A stretch of DNA of 9,817 nucleotides, taken from assembly GCA_900552425.1 (NCBI GenBank), contig URZR01000056.1, positions 1-9,817 on the forward strand, in the 5' to 3' direction. Shown piece by piece: positions 1 to 7,592 of this stretch (position 1 is its first letter; the number at the start of each line of letters is the position of its first letter). Origin of the DNA: an uncultured Collinsella sp. (GTDB lineage Bacteria > Actinomycetota > Coriobacteriia > Coriobacteriales > Coriobacteriaceae). Position numbers and translations under genes: made by a program. A model generated the notes under the pieces. The model worked only from the letters and a program-made list of their open reading frames with translations. It was not told the DNA's origin and searched no databases.

Positions 1-1
1 T

Positions 2-559
2 GTTATGCGGTTTGCCCTGGATTGCTGGCAGCGGATGATTGACTCCCGACAGTATCGCAGCGTTCTCATGTACAAGAACAAGGGCCCACTTTCGGGCGGC
101 AGTCTGGTCCATCCGCACATGCAGATTGTGGGTTTGGAGCAGGAAGACGGCTATGCTTCGCTGACTTCCGCCAATTTCGAAGGCATCAATGTCTGGCGGC
201 AGGGGAGAATCTCGGTCAACATCTCAACCGAGCCGATCATGGGATTCTTTGAGGTCAACGTCTCGGCTCCACAGGGAATCGCCGCCAGCGACGACGCCCG
301 CGACCAAGCCGAAGCGGACCTGTTTGCCGATGCGATTCAGGTGGCCCTGCGCTATATCCTGCACGAACACCACGGCGGTCGCGCGGAGTCGTACAACTTG
401 TTCTTCTACCACATGGACGGCCGGACCATTGCCAAGGCGTTGCCACGTTGGGTGGTTTCGCCCTACTTTGTCGGCTATCGTTTGGCCCAAGTCAATGCCG
501 AGACGACGCTCGATATCGATGCTGAGCGTCTGCGTGCGCATCTGGAAACGCTCGTATAG
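2..559 (+). CDS. DUF4931 (GalT/HIT-like) protein, 5'-truncated by window edge
   Basis: The reading frame is open to the left edge, so the true start lies outside the window. The ATG at position 5 is probably internal, because DUF4931 proteins carry an N-terminal part (often with a CPFC-type zinc motif) that is missing here. Counting from that ATG, the visible 184 residues contain the motif YKNKGPLSGGSLVHPHMQIVGL-like block at about 23-44, with H36-P37-H38-M39-Q40. This resembles the His-x-His-x-Gln active-site strand of galactose-1-phosphate uridylyltransferases and HIT hydrolases. The C-terminal block RWVVSPYFVGY is also typical of DUF4931. Family members are cytosolic and the reaction is not established; nucleotidyl transfer or hydrolysis on a sugar phosphate is an inference from the fold. 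The gene ends with TAG and converges on the transporter gene 30 bp away. Family call is confident, function is not. Confidence 0.85.
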   Translation, partial: VMRFALDCWQRMIDSRQYRSVLMYKNKGPLSGGSLVHPHMQIVGLEQEDGYASLTSANFEGINVWRQGRISVNISTEPIMGFFEVNVSAPQGIAASDDARDQAEADLFADAIQVALRYILHEHHGGRAESYNLFFYHMDGRTIAKALPRWVVSPYFVGYRLAQVNAETTLDIDAERLRAHLETLV

Positions 560-589
560 CAAGGCGAGCGCCTGCGAAAAGTGTGCTGC

Positions 590-1588
590 CTAGCGTGCCA
601 TCGCGTCGCGCCCAGCCTTGACCCGCTTGCGCTGTTTGGCGCGCTCCTCGCCGGTCAGTCGCTCAAAGAGATGTCCGATAACCGAGGCGAGCACCTGCTG
701 AAACAGCGTTCCGCACATGACGGGAAACACGACCTCGCCGGGAAAATACTGCGTGGCGATGACGGCGCCCGAAGAGATATTGCGCATGCCGCAGGTAAAG
801 CACATGGTGGTCGTCTCGCTATACGGCAGGTGCAACGCGCGGGCGACCAGAATGCCGACGACAAAGCCGCTGATGGCGAAGGTCAAAATAAAGAGGGCAA
901 CTTCCAGGCGCACCGCATTCATGTGTAGCACGTACTCGCTCATGGCGGTGGAGTTGGAGGCGATGACACCCATCATCATAAACTTGCAGGCGGGCGAAAG
1001 CGCGGGGGAGAGTTTCTCGTGTCCCCATCCGCGCGTGAACTCGTTGATCACGATGCCGAGCACGGCGGGGATGGCGATCATAAAGGCCATGTTCTGCATC
1101 ATGCCCGTAACATCGATTGCAACGGTGGCACCCAGCAGGAGCTTAAGCGTGAGCGGAATCGTGACGGGCGAGATGACCGAGGATGTCAGGATGATGGTGA
1201 GCGCGAGCGGGCCGTTGCCGCCGAACATACTGATCCACATAAAGGCGGTGACTGCCACGGGTACGCTGTACTCGAGCACGATGCCGCAGACAAGGTTGGG
1301 GTTGGAGCCAAAGAATAACGATCCCATGGCATAGGCTGCGATAGGGATAAGCACCGCCGAGACGAGTAACGCCAAGACCAGGTGCAGCGGACGGCGGAAC
1401 ACCTCGGTTACCTGGTGAAAGGTGTTGCTGAGCGCACCCTGAAACGTCATAAAGGCAAACAGGGTGGGAACGATGGGCTTGAGTACGCCAATCTGTTGGG
1501 GAAAGAGCACGCCGAGCGCCACGCAAATCGGAACGATGACCTGCATGTGCCCCGCGAGAAACTTGCCCAGTCCAACCCATTGCTTCAT
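590..1588 (-). CDS. Bile acid:sodium symporter (BASS/SBF) family membrane transporter
   Basis: This 332-residue protein is almost entirely hydrophobic and can be divided into about ten membrane segments. Approximate positions are 14-34, 38-57, 70-93, 95-118, 126-150, 163-185, 200-222, 229-252, 262-285 and 288-310, followed by a short basic, cytoplasmic-looking tail. The stretch CFTCGMRNISSGAVIA near residue 263 matches the GMRN-type crossover helix of the SBF family, and the paired LEYSVPVAVTAF segment matches the other discontinuous helix. Length is normal for bacterial members. Family members move organic anions such as bile acids, pantoate or keto acids with sodium; the substrate here cannot be read from the sequence. 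The ATG at 1588 is preceded by GGGAG at 1605-1601, 12 bases upstream, which is a somewhat long spacing. It is transcribed away from recJ and nothing nearby suggests a pathway. Confidence 0.9.
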   Translation of the reverse strand: MKQWVGLGKFLAGHMQVIVPICVALGVLFPQQIGVLKPIVPTLFAFMTFQGALSNTFHQVTEVFRRPLHLVLALLVSAVLIPIAAYAMGSLFFGSNPNLVCGIVLEYSVPVAVTAFMWISMFGGNGPLALTIILTSSVISPVTIPLTLKLLLGATVAIDVTGMMQNMAFMIAIPAVLGIVINEFTRGWGHEKLSPALSPACKFMMMGVIASNSTAMSEYVLHMNAVRLEVALFILTFAISGFVVGILVARALHLPYSETTTMCFTCGMRNISSGAVIATQYFPGEVVFPVMCGTLFQQVLASVIGHLFERLTGEERAKQRKRVKAGRDAMAR

Positions 1589-1750
1589 ATGCGCTTGTGA
1601 CTCCCTTTGCCCGTGAATCCGTTTTGAATGGATATGCTAGACGCTCGCATGCGTCCGTGCGTCAGAAACGCTCGAATATTTCGAGGCTATTACCGGCATC
1701 GTTTACCGAAACCGCGGCGTGCTGCGGCGATTTGCGTCTGCTCTGCACGG

Positions 1751-1756
1751 TATAAT
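1751..1756 (+). promoter_or_regulatory. Candidate -10 box (TATAAT) for the recJ-rel cluster
   Basis: A perfect TATAAT occurs about 110 bases before the preferred recJ start and about 57 before the upstream ORF. The sequence 17 bases upstream (CGATTT at 1728-1733) is a poor -35, and the closest better match (TTGCGT at 1732-1737) leaves only a 13-base spacer. Transcription would begin near 1763. The assignment rests mainly on the -10 consensus and its location. Confidence 0.4.
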
Positions 1757-1774
1757 AAATCCGTTCAACAGATC

Positions 1775-1792
1775 TGCCTGCCGAAGCGGGCA
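1775..1792 (+). promoter_or_regulatory. Small hairpin in the recJ 5' leader
   Basis: TGCCTGC (1775-1781) can pair with GCGGGCA (1786-1792) around a CGAA loop, giving seven pairs including one G-T (G-U in RNA) wobble. It lies between the TATAAT box and the AGAGGA ribosome site, so it would be in the 5' untranslated RNA. No run of T follows, so it is not an intrinsic terminator. It could affect translation or stability, or be coincidental in GC-rich DNA. Confidence 0.3.
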
Positions 1793-1812
1793 TACACAGA
1801 GGACTCATCGCT

Positions 1813-1878
1813 ATGAACCGTGAGAGGTATCGCGGCGACCTGCCCCTATCGGGGGTGGGCGCCTATGTCATCGCTTAA
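1813..1878 (+). CDS. Possible 21-codon leader ORF overlapping the recJ start
   Basis: An ATG at 1813 is preceded by AGAGGA (1798-1803), nine bases upstream, the best Shine-Dalgarno in this leader. The frame encodes 21 residues beginning MNRERYRGDL and ends with TAA at 1876-1878. That is 11 bases past the A of the preferred recJ ATG (1865) and in a different frame. Such an arrangement permits translational coupling: ribosomes terminating on the short ORF could reinitiate on recJ. The peptide has no run of identical or rare codons that would mark a classical attenuation leader. It could equally be a non-functional start, or evidence that the annotated recJ start is in the wrong frame. Its translation is an inference. 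Confidence 0.3.
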   Translation: MNRERYRGDLPLSGVGAYVIA

Positions 1879-4800
1879 GACGACGCATCGCTGGGCGGTC
1901 GCTCGGCAAAACCCCGAGCTCGAAAAGGAGCTTTCGGCTGGCTTGGGCATACCCGGGCTGGTGGCGCGCATTATGGTCGCGCACGGCATTACATCCATCG
2001 AAGAAGGCCAACTGTTTTTGACGCCTTCGCTCGATCGCGACTGGGCGGACCCGCTCGTTATTCCGGGCATGGCGGTCGTTGCCGACCGCGTCGAGCGCGC
2101 TATTCGCAACCACGAGCACATCGCGGTCTTTGGCGATTTTGACGTCGACGGCATTACGTCGACTTGTCTGTTGACCGAGGCGCTACGTTCGTTTGGCGCC
2201 AACGTCACGCCGTTTATCCCGCATCGCTTTGACGAGGGCTACGGCCTGTCGCGTGCGGCGCTCGACCGCGTCAACGAGCTCGCCCAACCCAACCTGATTG
2301 TGACCGTCGATAACGGTATTGCCGCCAAGGAAGAGGTTTCCTATCTGGAGAGCCTGGGGATCGATTTGGTGGTCACGGACCATCACGAGCCCTCCGACCA
2401 GGTGCCGCAGGGCGTGCCCTTGACCGACCCCAAGCTCGAGGACGAGGGTCCCTCGCGTGAGCTTGCCGGTGCCGGCGTGGCACTCAAGCTGGTGCAGGTT
2501 CTGGGCGAGCGTTTGGGCAAGCCGTCGTATTGGCGTTCGCTGATAGAGGTCGCGGCGCTGGGCACCGTGTCCGACATGATGCCGCTCACGCCCGAGAACC
2601 GCGCGTTGGTCGCCGAGGGCATCCAGCAGATGCGCGTGACGGCTCGTCCCGGCTACATCGCGCTGGCAGCGCTCGCCAAGGCCGACCTCTCTAGCATTAC
2701 GGCCGATGGCCTGTCGTTTTCGCTCATTCCCCGCTTGAACGCCGCCGGTCGCATGGCCGATCCCAAGCTGGCGCTCGACCTGCTGCTTGCCCGCGATCCT
2801 ATCGAGGCAAGCGCGCTGGCGGCCGAGCTCGAGGAGATCAACCGTCAGCGCCGCGAGATCGAAGCGGAGCTCACACGCGACGCCATGGCAAAGGTCGAGG
2901 AGACCTATGACGGCGGTCGCGCAATCGTCGTGGGTGGCGAGGGCTGGCACGAGGGCGTCAAGGGTATCGTAGCGAGCCGTCTGACCAACCGTTATCACGT
3001 GCCGGCGCTGCTCTTTTCGATCGAGGACGGCGTTGCACGCGGATCGGGCCGCTCGGTGGGCAAGGTCAACCTGTTCGATGCCGTAGAGCGCTGCTCGGAT
3101 CTGCTGATTCGCCGCGGCGGGCATGCGGGTGCGGTGGGCGTGACCATCGAGGCGTCCAAGCTCGACGAGTTCCGTCGTCGCCTTTCGGCCGTGCTATCGG
3201 AGCTTCCCGCCGATGACTTTGAGGACACTGACGAGGTTGCCGCCACCGTTGACCTCTCCGAGCTAAATATCGAGACTATCGAGCAGATTTCTCGTCTTGA
3301 GCCGTTTGGCCAGGGCAATAAGGTGCCGCTGTTGGCGGCCGAGGGCGTGACGATGTGCGATCGCGCCGTGGTGGGCAAAACCGGCGAGCACATGCGCTTT
3401 GTGGCGACTGATGGCGCCGCGAGTGTGCCGGCCATCATGTTCCGCGTGCCGCAGATCGATAGGCTCATCAATTGCGACAGCGCCGTCGACTTGGTATTCG
3501 AGGCCGTGGCCGAGCATTGGCAGGGACGCGTGAAGCCCAAGCTCATGATCAAGGATGTCTTGGTGCGTGATACCACGGCGCCCAATATCGACGATCCGGC
3601 GTGCGAGCTTCGTCGCGGCGTGCAACCGGCGGACTTAGGCCCGCGCCTGGAGTCGCGTAAACGCGAGACGCTCGCCCAGCTTTCTTATACCGAGCTCACG
3701 CGCTCGCTTATCCATAGCTTTATCGGCTCGAACCAGCCACATCGCGCGCAGGTCGAGGCACTCGACGCGCTCGCCGACCACCAGAGCGTTTTGGCCGTTA
3801 TGGGGACGGGACGTGGTAAGTCTCTGATTTTCCACGTGCACGCCGCACGCGAGGCGGTCCTTCGCGGTCGCGCGAGCATCTTTGTCTATCCGCTGCGCGC
3901 GCTCGTTGCCGACCAGGCCTATCATCTTTCATCGACGATGGCTGCGCTCGGCATTGGCGTGGGCGTGTTGACCGGCGAGACCGTGGAGGCAGCGCGCGAT
4001 GACGTGTTTGCCGGCCTGGCTTCGGGCCGCACCGGCATCGTGCTCACGACGCCGGAGTTCCTGTCTATTCACCGAGACCGCTTTGCTCGCTCGGGTCGTA
4101 TCGGGTTTGTCGTTATCGACGAGGCGCATCATGCCGGTCTTGCCAAGGGCGGCGACCGTAGCGCATACCTCGACATGCCCGACATCCTCAAGGCCCTGGG
4201 CGATCCGGTCGTTATGGCGGCGACGGCCACCGCGACGGCTCCGGTCGTGGCGGAGCTTGCCCGCGTGTTGCCGATTACCCGTACGGTGGTCGACGAGACC
4301 GTGCGCGAGAACTTGCGGCTCGAGGACGACCGCGATCTTGCGAGCCGCGAAAACCGCCTGGTGTCCATCGTCGCGACGGGGGAGAAGACCGTCATCTACG
4401 TTAACTCGCGTGATCAGTCCGTGGCGCTTGCCAAGACGCTACGCAAACGCGTTCCCGACTACGCGTCGCATATCGCCTTTTACAACGCGGGCCTTACGCG
4501 CACCGACCGCCATCGCGTAGAGGAGGCGTTTCGTGACGGATGCCTCAGCTGCATCGTCTCGACCTCTGCCTTTGGCGAGGGCGTCAACCTTCCCGATATT
4601 CGCCATGTCGTGCTCTACCACATGCCGTTTGGCGCGATTGAGTTTAACCAGATGAGCGGCCGCGCCGGTCGCGATGGCCAGCCCGCCGTGATCCACCTGC
4701 TCTATTCGTCGCGCGACGCCCGCATTAACGAGCGCCTACTCGACTGCTATGCGCCCGAGCGCGACGAGCTCGTCACGCTCTATCGCGCGCTGCAAACCAT

Positions 4801-5152
4801 GTGGCGCTCCAACCGCGGCAAGACCGGGGACGATTCCTTTAGCGCGAGCGATATCGACATCGCGCAGATGTGCCTTGCCATCGATGCTCGCACGCCGGTC
4901 GACGAGCGCTCGGTGGAGAGTGGCCTGGGAATCTTCGAAGAGCTTGGTTTCTGTCGCGTTTCGGGGTTTGACGACACCCGTCGCATCGCGATGGCCGAAA
5001 ACCCCGGCCGTGTGCAATTGAGCAGGTCAATTCGCTATTTGGAGGGGTTGCGTTCGCGCATGGAGTTCTCGGCTTTCCGGAGTTGGGCGCTCGATTCGTG
5101 CGCTTCTGATATGCTAGCCAAAGTTAACCGCCCGATCGTACCGCGGGCCTAG
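1865..5152 (+). CDS. recJ: RecJ ssDNA exonuclease fused to a RecQ-like DEAH helicase
   Basis: Using the ATG at 1865 the product is 1095 residues, nearly twice E. coli RecJ (577). Residues about 1-580 form a complete RecJ: DFDVDG at D91-G96, VTVDNG, the DHH motif D172-H174, GTVSDMMPL with D237, NAAGR at N292-R296, the DHHA1 GGHAG at G418-H420, then an OB-like region. RecJ degrades ssDNA 5' to 3'. Residues about 615-945 form a superfamily 2 helicase with RecQ-style motifs: HRAQ (626-629), Walker A GTGRGKS (647-653), PLRALVADQ, DEAHH (752-756), ATATAT, IYVNSR (844-849), FGEGVN (903-908) and QMSGRAGRDG (929-938). The last 150 residues lack the clustered cysteines of the RecQ zinc domain. The GGGGG-rich sequence at 1851-1859 is a ribosome site close to the ATG. 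The frame extends upstream to a GTG at 1820, but that start has a poorly spaced site and adds 15 unconserved-looking residues. Rel begins 15 bases after the stop, implying an operon. RecJ and RecQ cooperate in RecF-pathway end processing. Confidence 0.93.
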   Translation: MSSLKTTHRWAVARQNPELEKELSAGLGIPGLVARIMVAHGITSIEEGQLFLTPSLDRDWADPLVIPGMAVVADRVERAIRNHEHIAVFGDFDVDGITSTCLLTEALRSFGANVTPFIPHRFDEGYGLSRAALDRVNELAQPNLIVTVDNGIAAKEEVSYLESLGIDLVVTDHHEPSDQVPQGVPLTDPKLEDEGPSRELAGAGVALKLVQVLGERLGKPSYWRSLIEVAALGTVSDMMPLTPENRALVAEGIQQMRVTARPGYIALAALAKADLSSITADGLSFSLIPRLNAAGRMADPKLALDLLLARDPIEASALAAELEEINRQRREIEAELTRDAMAKVEETYDGGRAIVVGGEGWHEGVKGIVASRLTNRYHVPALLFSIEDGVARGSGRSVGKVNLFDAVERCSDLLIRRGGHAGAVGVTIEASKLDEFRRRLSAVLSELPADDFEDTDEVAATVDLSELNIETIEQISRLEPFGQGNKVPLLAAEGVTMCDRAVVGKTGEHMRFVATDGAASVPAIMFRVPQIDRLINCDSAVDLVFEAVAEHWQGRVKPKLMIKDVLVRDTTAPNIDDPACELRRGVQPADLGPRLESRKRETLAQLSYTELTRSLIHSFIGSNQPHRAQVEALDALADHQSVLAVMGTGRGKSLIFHVHAAREAVLRGRASIFVYPLRALVADQAYHLSSTMAALGIGVGVLTGETVEAARDDVFAGLASGRTGIVLTTPEFLSIHRDRFARSGRIGFVVIDEAHHAGLAKGGDRSAYLDMPDILKALGDPVVMAATATATAPVVAELARVLPITRTVVDETVRENLRLEDDRDLASRENRLVSIVATGEKTVIYVNSRDQSVALAKTLRKRVPDYASHIAFYNAGLTRTDRHRVEEAFRDGCLSCIVSTSAFGEGVNLPDIRHVVLYHMPFGAIEFNQMSGRAGRDGQPAVIHLLYSSRDARINERLLDCYAPERDELVTLYRALQTMWRSNRGKTGDDSFSASDIDIAQMCLAIDARTPVDERSVESGLGIFEELGFCRVSGFDDTRRIAMAENPGRVQLSRSIRYLEGLRSRMEFSAFRSWALDSCASDMLAKVNRPIVPRA

Positions 5153-5167
5153 GGGAAGGGGACCTCG

Positions 5168-7528
5168 ATGGATGCCGCAGCCCGTACCGCCCATGATTCC
5201 ACCCTCCAGCCGTTCTCGGAGATGGAGCACTATAAGCATGCCGATGAGCTGCCGCCCGAGATTATGGCGGACAGCTACGACAAGCTGGAGCGCCTGTGCC
5301 TCAAATATATGAATGAGGACGACTTTTCTAAGGTGGAGCAGGCCTATTGTTTTGCTGCCGAGAAGCACTGCAACCAAAAGCGCCGCTCGGGTGAGATGTA
5401 CATCAACCATCCCGTCGAGGTGGCCATCATTTTGGCCGATCTCAAGATGGACTGCGATGTGGTGTGCGCCGCGCTGCTGCACGATACCGTCGAGGATACC
5501 GAGACCTCGCTTGCTGATGTTTCCGGCCTGTTTGGCGATACGGTGGCCGAGCTCGTCGATGGCGTGACCAAGCTCACCAACATCGAAGTCGACAGCATGG
5601 ACGAGAAACAGGCGCTCACGCTGCGCAAGATGTTCCTCGCCATGTCCAAGGACATCCGCGTTATCATCGTCAAACTCGCCGACCGCCTGCATAATATGCG
5701 CACGCTCGCCGCCCTGCGCGAGGACCGTCGCCTGTTTAAGGCACGCGAGACTATGGACGTGTACGCGCCCCTGGCCGACCGCCTGGGCATGAGCTCTATT
5801 AAGTGGGAGCTCGAGGATCTGTCCTTCTTCTATTTGGAGCCCGACGCCTACCAGCGCATCGCGCGCATGGTGGCAGAGTCGCGTGAGGTTCGCGAGCGCT
5901 ATCTGGCCGAGACTATCAAGACGCTCACCGATGAACTCAACCGCATTGGCCTGGAGGGCTTCCAGATCAACGGCCGCTCCAAGCACTATTGGTCCATCTA
6001 CCAAAAGATGAAGCGCAAAGGCAAGGAATTCTCCGAGATTTATGACTTGGTGGCGCTGCGCGTCATCACTCATTCGGTGCGCGATTGCTATTCCACGCTC
6101 GGTGCGGTGCATACGCTGTGGCACCCCATGCCCGGTCGCTTTAAAGACTATATCGCCATGCCCAAGGTCAATAACTATCAGTCGCTTCATACGACGGTTA
6201 TCGGCCCCACGGCCCGTCCGCTCGAGATTCAGATTCGAACCTACGAGATGCACGAGCAGGCCGAGTACGGCATCGCCGCCCACTGGCTGTACAAGAAGTC
6301 GGGCGGATCGTCTGCTTCAAAGACCAATGATGCCCAGCGTCTGGACGACCAGATAAACTGGCTCAAGCATTCGCTCGATTGGGCAGCGTCTGATGAGATT
6401 ACCGATGCCAAGGAATACCTGCACTCGTTGAAGGTCGACCTCTTCGACCAGGAGATCTTTGTCTTTACGCCCAAGGGCGAGGTCATGGCGCTTCGTGCCG
6501 GCTCCACGCCGCTCGACTTTGCCTATGCCGTTCACACCGAGGTGGGCAACCACTGCGTCGGCGCTAAGATCAACGGTGCGGTCGCGCCGCTCACGCATGA
6601 GATCAAGACGGGCGACCGCGTTGAAATCCTGACCAATAAGAGTTCCAAGCCGTCGCGCGATTGGCTCAAGATCGTCAAGACACCTTCGGCCAAGTCGAAG
6701 ATTCGCCGTTACTTCGCTGCCGCGACCAAAGACGATGACGCTGCTGCCGGCCGCGATATACTGGCCAAGGACCTGCGCAAGCGCGGGTATGGCATCTCTA
6801 CGCCGCGATCCACGCGTGCGCTCAACGCCGTGGCGGAACAGTTTAACTACAAGCAGCTCGAGGACCTGTTTGCCGCCGTCGGCGCCGGCAAGGTTGCCCC
6901 GCGCGCTGTGGGTAACAAGGTCGAGCAAATCTTGGACCCCAAGCCCGAGGAGCAGCTCGCCAAGACCGAAGCCATCGCCGAGGTCGTCAAGCAGCCTGCC
7001 CGCGGCTCCAACCGCAAGCCGCAAAAGCGCGGCAAGAGTGCCAGCAACGGCATTATCGTCAAGGGCGAGAGCAACAGCGGCCTGCTGGTCCGTCTGGCTC
7101 ATTGCTGCAATCCGGTGACGGGCGACGATATCGTCGGCTTCATCACGCGCGGTCGTGGCGTTTCGGTGCATCGCGCCAACTGCCCCAACGTCAAGGGTCT
7201 TATGGAGCATCCCGAGCGCATGATCGAAGTGGAGTGGGACGGCGCTGCCGACACCCTCTTTCAGGTCGAGATCGTGGTCGAGTGCCTGGACCGCATGGGC
7301 CTGCTCAAGGATGTCACCATTGCCATTGGCGATGCGGGCGGCAATATCCTTTCTGCCGCCACGTCGACCAACCGCGAGGGTATTGCAACCCTGCGCTTTA
7401 TGGTCGAGATTTCGGATGCGAGTGGCCTGGATCCGCTGCTGGCCTCCATCAGCAGCGTTGACTCGGTCTACGACGCGCGCCGCCTGATGCCCGGCGAGGG
7501 TGGAGCCCAGCTTAAGCGCCGTGTTTAG
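5168..7528 (+). CDS. relA: Bifunctional (p)ppGpp synthetase/hydrolase (Rel/SpoT family)
   Basis: This cytosolic, ribosome-associated stringent-response enzyme makes (p)ppGpp from ATP and GDP/GTP and also hydrolyses it. The 786-residue protein has the full long-Rel architecture. The HD hydrolase domain (about 60-200) keeps R72, H81, H105-D106, E109-D110 and N176, so hydrolysis should be active. The synthetase domain (about 240-370) keeps YDLVALRV with D293 and EIQIRT with E353. It carries RFKD at 324-327, the RXKD motif of bifunctional enzymes rather than the EXDD of E. coli-type RelA. A TGS domain starts near 430 (IFVFTPKG), a zinc-finger-like region has H645-C646-C647 with H668 and C672, and an ACT domain covers about 702-780. 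The N-terminus is longer than usual by some 25-30 residues; an internal ATG at residue 19 (MEHYKH) is an alternative start. AAGGGGA at 5156-5162 ideally places the ATG at 5168. It follows recJ by 15 bases. Confidence 0.97.
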   Translation: MDAAARTAHDSTLQPFSEMEHYKHADELPPEIMADSYDKLERLCLKYMNEDDFSKVEQAYCFAAEKHCNQKRRSGEMYINHPVEVAIILADLKMDCDVVCAALLHDTVEDTETSLADVSGLFGDTVAELVDGVTKLTNIEVDSMDEKQALTLRKMFLAMSKDIRVIIVKLADRLHNMRTLAALREDRRLFKARETMDVYAPLADRLGMSSIKWELEDLSFFYLEPDAYQRIARMVAESREVRERYLAETIKTLTDELNRIGLEGFQINGRSKHYWSIYQKMKRKGKEFSEIYDLVALRVITHSVRDCYSTLGAVHTLWHPMPGRFKDYIAMPKVNNYQSLHTTVIGPTARPLEIQIRTYEMHEQAEYGIAAHWLYKKSGGSSASKTNDAQRLDDQINWLKHSLDWAASDEITDAKEYLHSLKVDLFDQEIFVFTPKGEVMALRAGSTPLDFAYAVHTEVGNHCVGAKINGAVAPLTHEIKTGDRVEILTNKSSKPSRDWLKIVKTPSAKSKIRRYFAAATKDDDAAAGRDILAKDLRKRGYGISTPRSTRALNAVAEQFNYKQLEDLFAAVGAGKVAPRAVGNKVEQILDPKPEEQLAKTEAIAEVVKQPARGSNRKPQKRGKSASNGIIVKGESNSGLLVRLAHCCNPVTGDDIVGFITRGRGVSVHRANCPNVKGLMEHPERMIEVEWDGAADTLFQVEIVVECLDRMGLLKDVTIAIGDAGGNILSAATSTNREGIATLRFMVEISDASGLDPLLASISSVDSVYDARRLMPGEGGAQLKRRV

Positions 7529-7564
7529 TCGCGACGAATGAGCCGCATTATCGATATTCGCTAC

Positions 7565-7592
7565 ACTCGAGGCATCGTTTGATGCCTCGAGT
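7565..7592 (+). terminator. Perfect 12-bp stem-loop between rel and the hydrolase gene
   Basis: ACTCGAGGCATC (7565-7576) is exactly complementary to GATGCCTCGAGT (7581-7592) with a GTTT loop. It sits in the 84-base gap between rel and the metallo-hydrolase, 20 bases before the hydrolase start. The stem is strong, but only TTCTAT follows it, not a run of T, so intrinsic termination would be weak. Alternatives are a partial terminator, an RNA-stabilising or processing hairpin that sets the hydrolase level, or a dyad operator in DNA. An 8-base palindrome, TCTATAGA (7593-7600), abuts it. The inverted repeat is certain, its role is not. Confidence 0.5.

Larger units (their letters stand above)
1589..1864. 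other. Divergent intergenic/leader region between transporter and recJ
   Basis: No conserved protein is recognisable in this stretch. A 62-codon open frame at 1628-1816 has no convincing ribosome site and no recognisable motifs. The region should carry the promoter of the minus-strand transporter and that of the recJ-rel cluster. Visible elements are an imperfect inverted repeat (GACGC at 1640-1644 and GCGTC at 1651-1655, overlapping the palindrome CGCATGCG at 1646-1653), a TATAAT box at 1751-1756, a 7-bp hairpin at 1775-1792, and a short ORF beginning at 1813. I could not identify a strong promoter on the minus strand. Confidence 0.6.

Noticed and set aside
717..1334. Plus-strand open frame of 205 codons opposite the transporter
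   Set aside because: The minus-strand transporter is convincing in membrane pattern and GMRN motif; this frame is its antisense shadow.
1640..1655. Inverted repeat GACGC/GCGTC with central CGCATGCG as an operator
   Set aside because: Arms are only five bases and similar short palindromes are frequent in this GC-rich sequence; no regulator could be linked to it.
1628..1816. 62-codon ORF upstream of recJ
   Set aside because: It has no good ribosome site, is basic and low in structure, and spans the probable promoter and leader; chance opening is more likely.
1820..1864. GTG at 1820 as the recJ start
   Set aside because: The AGAGGA site is 16 bases away, too far, and the 15 added residues do not look like a RecJ N-terminus. 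ATG 1865 has a nearby G-rich site and begins just before the conserved W of RecJ proteins.
2183..3124. Minus-strand open frame of 313 codons opposite recJ
   Set aside because: It overlaps the conserved RecJ DHH and DHHA1 coding sequence and shows reverse-strand composition without domain features.
5114..6283. Long minus-strand open frame of 389 codons opposite rel
   Set aside because: It lies antisense to the Rel N-terminal half, whose catalytic residues are all intact. The translation has no recognisable domain and is rich in His, Leu and Gly as expected for the reverse strand of a GC-rich gene.
6317..7210. Minus-strand open frame of 297 codons opposite rel
   Set aside because: It is fully inside the TGS and zinc-finger coding region of Rel on the other strand, with no recognisable motif; a shadow frame.
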